Assembly: GCA_964371055.1 (NCBI GenBank) | Contig: CAYJLF010000042.1 | Span: 1 to 5,147, forward strand | Length of the DNA stretch: 5,147 bases | From: CAYJLF01 sp964371055 | GTDB taxonomy: Bacteria > Eisenbacteria > RBG-16-71-46 > CAIMUX01 | Direction: 5' to 3' | Part shown: one piece after another, positions 1-5,147 of the stretch | How positions within the stretch are numbered: position 1 is the stretch's first letter | How the letters are laid out: each line of letters begins with the position of its first letter | The notes under the pieces: model-generated | Seen by the model: the letters and a program-made list of their open reading frames with translations, nothing else | Databases searched by the model: none | What the model was told of the DNA's origin: nothing | Translations under genes and position numbers: made by a program

Positions 1-279
1 CCCCAGCATGATTCCGATGCAACTTTCCGGATGACGCGGATGGAATCGCTTGTCCTGGAGTCCCGCGAGCAATTCTCGGAAGGCCGACTGAAACACATCC
101 ATGGAATCCGAATCGCTCAATGCCAGTCCCTTGCGGTGTCGTCGGCGAATGACGCGCAACAAGTACGGCTGCCAATAGTACACGTATTCTGCGATGGCTA
201 CCGGATCACCTTGTTCAACGCCTTGGAGAATGGTGCGGAGCTCGTTGCGAAGTGGATTGTCGCAGCCCTTGGATTCCAT
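1..279 (-). CDS. Probable ECF-type RNA polymerase sigma factor, N-terminal part (truncated by the window edge)
   Basis: Reading leftwards from the ATG at 279-277, the minus strand is open for 93 codons to the window edge; ECF sigma factors usually have about 170-200 residues, so roughly half is visible. The translation begins MESKGCDNPLRNELRTILQG. Residues 20-50 contain G-x-x-x-G-D-P-V-A followed by YYWQPYLLRVIRRRHRK, and residues 55-70 read SDSDSMDVFQSAFREL. This order (GDP-x-A, an aromatic/Pro/Leu helix ending in Arg, then D-S-x-D-x-x-Q-S-x-F) matches sigma-70 region 2 of planctomycete ECF factors, which binds core polymerase and the -10 element. Region 4 is out of view. The start is bounded by an in-frame stop at 321-319 and 279 is the only ATG after it. 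No clear Shine-Dalgarno is present, only a G-rich stretch. It is divergent from the rightward genes, which it may or may not regulate. The family call rests on remembered motif patterns, not a search. Confidence 0.75.
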   Translation of the reverse strand, partial: MESKGCDNPLRNELRTILQGVEQGDPVAIAEYVYYWQPYLLRVIRRRHRKGLALSDSDSMDVFQSAFRELLAGLQDKRFHPRHPESCIGIMLG

Positions 280-287
280 AATGCCTA

Positions 288-300
288 ACCCCAGTGGGGT
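288..300. repeat. 13-bp hyphenated palindrome ACCCCA-G-TGGGGT
   Basis: The two six-base arms are perfect inverted copies around a single central G. The site ends 8 bases upstream of the sigma factor ATG. In the sigma mRNA it would form a 5-bp ACCCC/GGGGT stem with a three-base loop that encloses the GGGG next to the start, so it could be an operator or a structure that masks the ribosome site. Read on the plus strand it is followed by ATTTTC, which resembles a short intrinsic terminator, but no plus-strand gene ends here. Its function is not established. Confidence 0.4.
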
Positions 301-355
301 ATTTTCACAAGAATCTTTTCATTTTGTGTCCGTTTGGAGGGGTCTCGAAGCATTA

Positions 356-361
356 AGTATA
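356..361 (-). promoter_or_regulatory. Possible -10 box (TATACT) for the sigma factor gene
   Basis: The minus strand reads TATACT here, five of six matches to the sigma-70 consensus TATAAT, about 77 bases upstream of the sigma factor start codon. No good -35 hexamer lies 16-18 bases further upstream, so the assignment is weak. If it is used, the leader would be about 70 nt and would contain the 288-300 palindrome. Confidence 0.2.
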
Positions 362-453
362 TAGAGGGACAGTTGTCGGTACACTCCCACACTCGTCTTT
401 GCGCTCGCCGTGTCGCGGTATGCGCGAATCCTGAAGTGGGGTCGTGATCGGCG

Positions 454-488
454 GAGACATCGCATCTCGGATGTCGGGTGAGACATCG
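454..488 (+). repeat. Triple repeat in the leader: GAGACATCG twice, with an inverted GATGTC between
   Basis: GAGACATCG occurs at 454-462 and again at 480-488, a 26-bp period. Between them GATGTC at 470-475 is the inverse complement of the GACATC core in both copies (456-461 and 482-487). The middle element could therefore pair with the left copy (8-base loop) or with the right copy (6-base loop), but not with both. As DNA it could equally be a pair of direct operator half-sites. It lies about 90 bases upstream of the start at 577. Confidence 0.4.
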
Positions 489-565
489 TGGGGCAGTTCC
501 ATTTTTGCGCCGCCGAGCGGTGTATGCGTGTGATGCTGCGCGCTGGCGTGGGTTCCGGGCAAGAT

Positions 566-570
566 GAGGG
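566..570 (+). promoter_or_regulatory. Shine-Dalgarno-like site for the gene at 577
   Basis: GAGGG ends 6 bases before the ATG at 577, a normal spacing, and supports that start. A second ATG at 581 is in another frame and is not used. Confidence 0.55.
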
Positions 571-576
571 TGGGAA

Positions 577-1410
577 ATGAATGCGCGTTCGATCCGCCGC
601 GGGCTCGCGGTCGGTGGGGGAGTCCTGATTTTGGCCGCGTTGATCTATTGGGCAGTGGGTCCCTGGCGCGCCGACGCTCCGACCAGCCAGGAGCAAGCCG
701 CTTCGCAGTCCGTTCCGCCGGGCGCGGGTCCTGAATCACAGCCCCGTGCGGGTTGGGTCAAAGTGGGAGGGGTGTGGCGACCACCCACGGATGTCGCGGC
801 CCAATCACCCGAGGCGGTGGCGACCACGAAGGCGGCAGATTCGCCCACCAAGCCCGCCGGACAACCGGATCCCGGACGCTCGCCCCTCATTCCGCTCGAC
901 GCCAATGACCATGTGAAGTCGGTGGCGGTCGCTCTGAGGGAACCGGCCAAGTATCCAGAACGCTTGAGTTCGTTCATGGCGCCCGCCCCGTTCGATCGCG
1001 CGGCCTATACCGCCGATCCGCACACCTATCTCACGACGGTGGAACCGGGACGCGTGTACCAGACGGCCCAGCCGGGCGAGGGTGTGAAGCCGTTGCTGCG
1101 GTCCAGCCCGCGCTATCAGCGCATTCTGCAGGGAGAAACGGTCACGCTCCAGGCGCAGGCCGAGCCGGGTATGCCGGTGACGTTCTTCTCGGCGCAATTA
1201 GGACAGTTCAACAATCTGTTGACCACGATCACGGTGGCGGCCAACGCCGAAGGGGTGGCGGAAGTCCAATTTAAGGCCACCCCGGGCACCCACGGTGATA
1301 TTGATGTGCTGGCCGCATCGCCCGTGCATTCACATCAAGCCCGCTACGTGATTCACGTCGAGCTTCCCGAACCGCCACCCCGCGTACGCGACGCGGCGGA
1401 AGCTTCGTAG
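577..1410 (+). CDS. Membrane-anchored protein with C-terminal Ig-like (invasin Big-1-like) domain, function unknown
   Basis: This 277-residue protein is not one I can name. It starts with a short basic segment (R4, R7, R8) and one hydrophobic helix, about residues 9-28 (GLAVGGGVLILAALIYWAVG), which looks like an uncleaved signal anchor placing the rest outside the cytoplasm. Residues 32-110 are Pro/Ala/Ser/Gln-rich and probably disordered, apart from a Trp-containing patch WVKVGGVWRPP (60-70). Residues about 184-263 look like a beta-sandwich: G-E-T-V-T-L-Q-A, then P-V-T-F-F-S, a central N-A-E-G-V-A-E-V-Q-F-K-A-T-P-G-T, and a last strand R-Y-V-I-H-V-E. That pattern (V-T-F, then G-x-A strand, then T-x-G-T) resembles bacterial Ig-like Big-1 modules. 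The tail 264-277 is Pro/charged. There are no cysteines. The start is supported by GAGGG 6 bases upstream. The downstream RHS gene begins 60 bp later, so co-expression and a shared envelope role are inferred. The domain call is by eye. Confidence 0.8.
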   Translation: MNARSIRRGLAVGGGVLILAALIYWAVGPWRADAPTSQEQAASQSVPPGAGPESQPRAGWVKVGGVWRPPTDVAAQSPEAVATTKAADSPTKPAGQPDPGRSPLIPLDANDHVKSVAVALREPAKYPERLSSFMAPAPFDRAAYTADPHTYLTTVEPGRVYQTAQPGEGVKPLLRSSPRYQRILQGETVTLQAQAEPGMPVTFFSAQLGQFNNLLTTITVAANAEGVAEVQFKATPGTHGDIDVLAASPVHSHQARYVIHVELPEPPPRVRDAAEAS

Positions 1411-1461
1411 ATGTCGTCACCTTCTCCAGTTATCTCCACGATTTGAAACCCGTTGATTGCG

Positions 1462-1466
1462 AAGGA
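1462..1466 (+). promoter_or_regulatory. Shine-Dalgarno-like site for the RHS gene
   Basis: AAGGA within GAAGGAAG lies 4 bases before the ATG at 1471 and 7 bases before the adjoining in-frame ATG at 1474. The spacing slightly favours 1474 as the real start; the difference is one Met. Confidence 0.55.
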
Positions 1467-1470
1467 AGCC

Positions 1471-4400
1471 ATGATGCAGCGGAGTGTGTGCGCCCGAGGT
1501 CGGTGGTCCAGGGGACAGGGACTTGTCAGGAGCGGCCTCGGATTGATGCTGCTCGCGCTGGCCGTGGCGGCGGGAGCCCAGGATCCACCGCCGCCCGGTG
1601 GCGGTGGAGGCGGCACTGACTATCCACGCTTCACCGACATCACGGTCTCGGGCAGTTCGGCCACCGTGTCGTATTACCTGGATAAGCAGTACACCGGCGG
1701 ATTGGATGGCAACGTCCGGCTGCAAGTGGAATACGACGGATTTGTGATCGACAACCGTTCGATCAGCGGCAGCCCAGGCACCTACACGGCCAATGTGAAT
1801 CTGGGTCGTGACCATGGTTACTTCAATGTGCGGTTGACGCTCGAAGTCGTCGACGATCCGATTTCCGGCCCGTGGGAAAAAGGGATCAACCGCTCCTTTC
1901 GCGTCGTCGAGGGTGAAATCACCAGCCTGTACCTGCAGGCGGCCTGGGTGGGAAACCAAGGGGTCTTCGCCATACCCAAACGGGCCGAGTGTCCGCCCGG
2001 CGGCTGTGGTGGCGGCGCGAGCCAGGGCGCGACCGTGGCTTCTTGTCCGATTCCCGACGTGCAGTACGCGATTGATTTTCCGCTGGAAGGCGGCGGCGCA
2101 GCCCCCTGCGTTTCCTGTGGTGGCGGCGGTGGAGGCACGGGAGACAACGCGTACGGTCCCACGTTCAGCATCCGCTTGATGGCCCAGTATTCCACATTTA
2201 ACAGCAGTCTCTCGCCCGGCTACTTCACTCCCTACGATTCGCAGGCCTTCGTCTACTACAACGCTGTGGATGATGTCACGGTGGTGCGGATCGTGGATGT
2301 GGAACAGGCCGATATCCTGACGTTCCGTGACGGGGTGGAAGATAGCGATCTGGCTCCCGCGCTGCAGATGTTGGACGCCAACGACAACGCGGCCGATATC
2401 GAGCAAGCCGTTAAAGTGGTCATGAACCGCTATGACGGCAGCCAGCTGGAGTTCAGTCTCTACGACGTGCTGGACAACGATGCGACGCTGGACAAAGATG
2501 GCCGGCTCACCAAGCTCATCAACCCGCAAGGTCAGGCCACCACCATCGGCTATTCGACTTCCACGCCTGGCCAGTTGGCGTCGGTCACCAGCCCCAGTGG
2601 TCAAGCGGTCACCTTCACGTATGGTTCGCAAATTGGTGGCCGCGAAACGCTGTCGGGGGTGACGCTGCCCGATGGCAACGTGCTGCAGTTCACGTACAGC
2701 GGCGGTCAATTGACCCAGACCACGATCGGCACCAGTTGGCAGGCGACCTATAGCATCACCAACGACGCGGTTGCCCAAACCACTGATTTCACGATCCAGA
2801 ACGGGCAGGGCAGTGCCACGGTCAAGTACACGCAGGACTTCATCCAGCTGCACGGCAGTCTGCTGGACCAGCCCGAGTCGATCGTGCGGGGGATGATGAA
2901 TGGCTCCAGTGAGACGATCTCGGGTGTCTACTTCAATCCCCAGGACTCCACCTGCTATCTCGTGTGGCGCGGCACCGATTACTTGTCGCACGTGGACATC
3001 GGCGTGGGTGAGTGTTTCATGACCAACTTCTCGGTGGGTGATCCGAGCCAGGGTTACAGCGCCTTCACCTTCACCAGCGAGACGTCGTATCCCCGCAATA
3101 TTTTCATGTCGGGTTACACGCCCAATGAATTCACCGTGGGTGCGCCGGATCAGACGCTCGATGCGGCCGGCTACACCACCAGCTACGCCTACGACCCCCA
3201 GCACTTCAAGACGCAGGCCAGTTATGGAGACGGCAGTTCCGAAACCTGGGCGTATAACACGCGGCATCAAGTCACCCGGCACCAGGACCGCCTGGGACGG
3301 GTCACCAACTACGTCTACGACACGGCCGGCAACCTGCTCGAGAAGCAGACCGGCATTCTGCGGGTCAGTGGGGCTGACGTGCCACAGGCCGAGTATGGCG
3401 TCTGGAAAGTTGAGTACAACACACGCGGCCAGGTGACCAAGGAAAAAGATCCCCTGTTCAACCCGGCGCAGCCTGATCTGCACGTGACGGAATACAATTA
3501 CGACGCCAGCACCTGGCTGCTCACGTCCAAAGTGGAAGCGGCGGCCACCGCCGGTGGTTCCCGCCCCACGACCAGCTACACGTATAACGCGCAGCGGCGA
3601 CTGGCTACCCTCACCGATCCGTCCGGACATGTCACGACCTATTCGTACGATGGCCTCGGCCGCGTGGTGCAGACCCTCTATCACGATGGCACCACCGACC
3701 AGTCGGTGTTCGGAGCCTTTGGCAGTGGGCAAGAGCGCTTGGTCCTCAAGCGGAAAGACCGCAACAACGTCGTCAGCACGTTCAGCTACGATCTGGCCGG
3801 CCGCGTGACCCAGAAGCTGGTGGGCGCGGCGCGGGACACGAACATTCGGGACGGCCAGCCCGATCAGGAACCGATCACCGATCCGAATCAACAGCAGCTG
3901 ACGACCTACCAGTACCAGCCGGGCACCAGTCAGATCTCCGAGCAAGTCGTGGACGGGGACCGCACCACCTACGAGTTCGACTACCGCATGCGGACGGTGA
4001 AGACGAAGCGGTATCCGCGGAGCGGCGCGACGTTGGAATCGCTGACGCAGTACTTTCAGAACCAGGTGTTTTACACCCAAGACGCCTATGGGCGGCGGGA
4101 GTACATGGGGTATCGGGCCAGTGATGGCGAGTTGATTCGGCGCGTCCAGACGACGCACCCGAGCTACACGCTGGCCAACAACACGGCCATCATGAATTTG
4201 ACCCGCACCACGACGCCCAACGCCGCGTACGTGATCGCCGACGCCATTAAGAATGCGACGGGTGAACTGACGCAGGTGCTCGATGGCCGGGGCACCTCCA
4301 CCACCTACGACTACGATTCACGCGGTCAGCAGATCCGGCAACGGGCAGCGCAGGGCACGGCGCTCGAAGCGGTCACGGAATGGACCTACGATGTGGCGGG

Positions 4401-5147
4401 CAACACGTTGGAAGTCCGCACGCCGCGTTACTTCGATGCGACCGACCCGGCCTATCAGCAGGCCAAGAGCACTACCACCTATAACGGTCGCAACCAAGTG
4501 GTAACATCGACCGAAGCGCCGGGCACCCCGGTGGCCGCCACCACGCAGACCAGCTACTACGCGGATGGGCGAGTGGACACCACGACCGATGCGCGCGGCA
4601 ACGCCTGGAAATCCGTGTGGTACAGTTGCTGTGGCAACTCGGTGGGACAGCGGGATCCGGCTGGCCACGGTTCGCTGACCAACAGTGATCCGGTGGGGCA
4701 CGCGGCCCATACGGCCGTGGTGCAGGACTTCGATACGCACACGACCGTGCAGGATCCGCTGGACGCCAAGACGTTGGCTGAAAGCACCACGAAATTCGAT
4801 GTCTTGGGTCGGCCGGTGGCCAGCACGCAGTGGCTGACCGCGCGGGGCCAGGTGGATCCGCAGAGTGTCCCACTGGCTGGTCTCTATGCGGCGGATAAGA
4901 CGGAAGGCCTCACGACCCAGACGCTCTATGATCGGAACCTGAACGATGGCGTGGGACTCGACAGCGCCACGGGGATGACCGTCTCCAAGCTGGGCGGCGG
5001 CACGTACAACGTGAGTATCGTGGCGGTACTCACGAAACTGGCCTCCACACCGGCCAATGGGGGCGCGAGCGTTACGTTTGCCACCGGTTCGGACGGCAGC
5101 GCCACGGTCTCGATCAGTCCTCAGGAAGAGTTGACGGTGAGCGTCCA
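1471..5147 (+). CDS. Giant secreted RHS/YD-repeat protein, N-terminal 1225 residues (truncated by the window edge)
   Basis: The frame is open from the double ATG at 1471/1474 to the right edge; the previous in-frame stop is at 1444. Residues 1-36 form a Sec signal peptide: Arg-rich n-region, hydrophobic LGLMLLALAVAAGA (23-36), likely cut after A-G-A before Q37. Then come a Pro4-Gly6 spacer (39-48), a beta-rich module possibly fibronectin- or Ig-like (51-149), and a segment with two Cys-Gly clusters (174-182 and 213-222). RHS-type units start near residue 341 (D-G-R-L-T-x-L-x-x-P-x-G) and continue as YD repeats, with clear copies at 606-622, 703-732, 771-779, 938-953, 971-980 and 1107-1116. 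YSCCGN at 1051-1056 interrupts them. Repeats fade after about 1155, where a beta-rich stretch runs to the edge. Such proteins typically build a hollow beta-shell that may carry a C-terminal effector; the RHS core and tip are not visible, so toxin, adhesin or structural roles remain open. It probably shares a transcript with the gene at 577. Confidence 0.9.
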   Translation, partial: MMQRSVCARGRWSRGQGLVRSGLGLMLLALAVAAGAQDPPPPGGGGGGTDYPRFTDITVSGSSATVSYYLDKQYTGGLDGNVRLQVEYDGFVIDNRSISGSPGTYTANVNLGRDHGYFNVRLTLEVVDDPISGPWEKGINRSFRVVEGEITSLYLQAAWVGNQGVFAIPKRAECPPGGCGGGASQGATVASCPIPDVQYAIDFPLEGGGAAPCVSCGGGGGGTGDNAYGPTFSIRLMAQYSTFNSSLSPGYFTPYDSQAFVYYNAVDDVTVVRIVDVEQADILTFRDGVEDSDLAPALQMLDANDNAADIEQAVKVVMNRYDGSQLEFSLYDVLDNDATLDKDGRLTKLINPQGQATTIGYSTSTPGQLASVTSPSGQAVTFTYGSQIGGRETLSGVTLPDGNVLQFTYSGGQLTQTTIGTSWQATYSITNDAVAQTTDFTIQNGQGSATVKYTQDFIQLHGSLLDQPESIVRGMMNGSSETISGVYFNPQDSTCYLVWRGTDYLSHVDIGVGECFMTNFSVGDPSQGYSAFTFTSETSYPRNIFMSGYTPNEFTVGAPDQTLDAAGYTTSYAYDPQHFKTQASYGDGSSETWAYNTRHQVTRHQDRLGRVTNYVYDTAGNLLEKQTGILRVSGADVPQAEYGVWKVEYNTRGQVTKEKDPLFNPAQPDLHVTEYNYDASTWLLTSKVEAAATAGGSRPTTSYTYNAQRRLATLTDPSGHVTTYSYDGLGRVVQTLYHDGTTDQSVFGAFGSGQERLVLKRKDRNNVVSTFSYDLAGRVTQKLVGAARDTNIRDGQPDQEPITDPNQQQLTTYQYQPGTSQISEQVVDGDRTTYEFDYRMRTVKTKRYPRSGATLESLTQYFQNQVFYTQDAYGRREYMGYRASDGELIRRVQTTHPSYTLANNTAIMNLTRTTTPNAAYVIADAIKNATGELTQVLDGRGTSTTYDYDSRGQQIRQRAAQGTALEAVTEWTYDVAGNTLEVRTPRYFDATDPAYQQAKSTTTYNGRNQVVTSTEAPGTPVAATTQTSYYADGRVDTTTDARGNAWKSVWYSCCGNSVGQRDPAGHGSLTNSDPVGHAAHTAVVQDFDTHTTVQDPLDAKTLAESTTKFDVLGRPVASTQWLTARGQVDPQSVPLAGLYAADKTEGLTTQTLYDRNLNDGVGLDSATGMTVSKLGGGTYNVSIVAVLTKLASTPANGGASVTFATGSDGSATVSISPQEELTVSV
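1584..1608 (+). repeat. GC-rich hairpin in the Pro/Gly spacer just after the signal peptide
   Basis: TCCACCGCC (1584-1592) and GGCGGTGGA (1600-1608) are perfect inverted copies with a 7-base loop. They encode part of the Pro4-Gly6 spacer at residues 38-46. Pro (CCN) and Gly (GGN) codons are complementary by nature, so much of the pairing follows from the protein sequence. The core 12-mer GGCGGTGGAGGC at 1600-1611 recurs at 2125-2136, where it encodes a second Gly run. Confidence 0.5.

Larger units (their letters stand above)
280..576. promoter_or_regulatory. Divergent intergenic region between the sigma factor and the rightward two-gene unit
   Basis: This 297-bp stretch separates two genes read in opposite directions, so it should hold the promoters of both. 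I see no credible gene in it: the open frames that cross it on the minus strand are antisense to the start of the next gene and encode Arg/Pro/Ser-rich sequence without recognisable domains. It is richer in A+T near 300-365 than its surroundings. It contains a hyphenated palindrome at 288-300, a possible minus-strand -10 box near 356-361, and a repeat cluster at 454-488. No strong -35/-10 pair of the housekeeping type could be found for the rightward genes, which would be compatible with an alternative sigma factor but does not show it. Confidence 0.6.

Noticed and set aside
31..288. An 85-codon plus-strand open frame
   Set aside because: It is antisense to the sigma factor gene, whose translation on the minus strand matches an ECF region-2 pattern; the plus-strand product shows no recognisable motif.
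319..739. Two overlapping minus-strand frames (319-696 and 353-739)
   Set aside because: They run over the start of the gene at 577 and the intergenic region, and encode low-complexity Arg/Pro/Ser-rich sequence typical of GC-rich shadow frames.
1381..1406. Perfect palindromes CGCGTACGCG (1381-1390) and GAAGCTTC (1399-1406) near the end of the 277-residue gene
   Set aside because: Both lie inside coding sequence, have no loop, and are not followed by a T-run; they look like chance in GC-rich DNA and not like a terminator.
1411..1446. An 11-codon mini-frame (MSSPSPVISTI) starting directly after the TAG of the 277-residue gene
   Set aside because: It has no ribosome site of its own apart from possible coupling, and no recognisable leader-peptide feature such as a run of one amino acid or a following attenuator.
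2374..2502. Acidic stretches resembling calcium loops (DANDN at residues 302-306, DKDGR at 341-345)
   Set aside because: Spacing does not fit an EF-hand or dockerin loop, and the second is better explained as the start of an RHS-type D-x-x-G-R-L-T unit.
1417..4158. A 913-codon open frame on the minus strand, antisense to the RHS gene
   Set aside because: Its codons are in exact register with the sense codons, so it needs only the absence of sense TTA, CTA and TCA, which the GC-rich codon bias provides. The translation has no recognisable domain, while the sense strand shows a signal peptide and many YD repeats.
4318..4740. A 140-codon minus-strand frame and two overlapping minus-strand frames (4472-4873, 4557-4826)
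   Set aside because: The first is the same codon-aligned antisense frame, separated from the 913-codon one by the single TCA at 4318. The others lie over the YD repeats in other frames and look like random Arg/Pro/Ser-rich translations.
1..5147. tRNA, rRNA, CRISPR array, insertion sequence or transposon ends
   Set aside because: No cloverleaf, rRNA-like, spaced direct-repeat or transposase-like sequence was seen on either strand.

Overview
The window looks like high-GC (about 60% by eye) bacterial chromosome, most probably from a planctomycete or a related PVC-group bacterium. This rests on three things: the style of the partial sigma factor at the left edge (an ECF-type region 2 with the D-S-x-D-x-x-Q-S pattern common in planctomycetes), a very large secreted RHS/YD-repeat protein with Cys-Gly clusters, and a membrane-anchored Ig-like partner gene. 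No species is claimed.

Layout: positions 1-279 (minus strand) hold the first 93 codons of an ECF-like RNA polymerase sigma factor that runs out of the window on the left. Positions 280-576 are a divergent intergenic region without a convincing gene; it carries a 13-bp palindrome just upstream of the sigma start and a triple GACATC/GATGTC repeat in the leader of the rightward genes. Positions 577-1410 (plus) encode a 277-residue protein with one N-terminal membrane anchor, a Pro/Ala-rich linker and a C-terminal beta-rich, Ig-like domain. After a 60-bp gap, positions 1471-5147 (plus) hold the 5' 1225 codons of a giant secreted RHS/YD-repeat protein. It is open from its start to the right edge, and its C-terminal end lies outside the window.

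How the parts may work together: the two rightward genes are close, co-directional and both exported or membrane-anchored, so they probably form one transcription unit for a large extracellular repeat protein and an accessory envelope protein. The divergent sigma factor could control them, but nothing in the sequence proves this. The part of the RHS protein that would settle its role (RHS core, possible cleavage site and C-terminal toxin or other tip, and any immunity gene) is not in the window.

The long reading frame antisense to the RHS gene is an artefact of codon bias: it is codon-aligned with the sense frame and is open because the sense gene almost never uses TTA, CTA or TCA.
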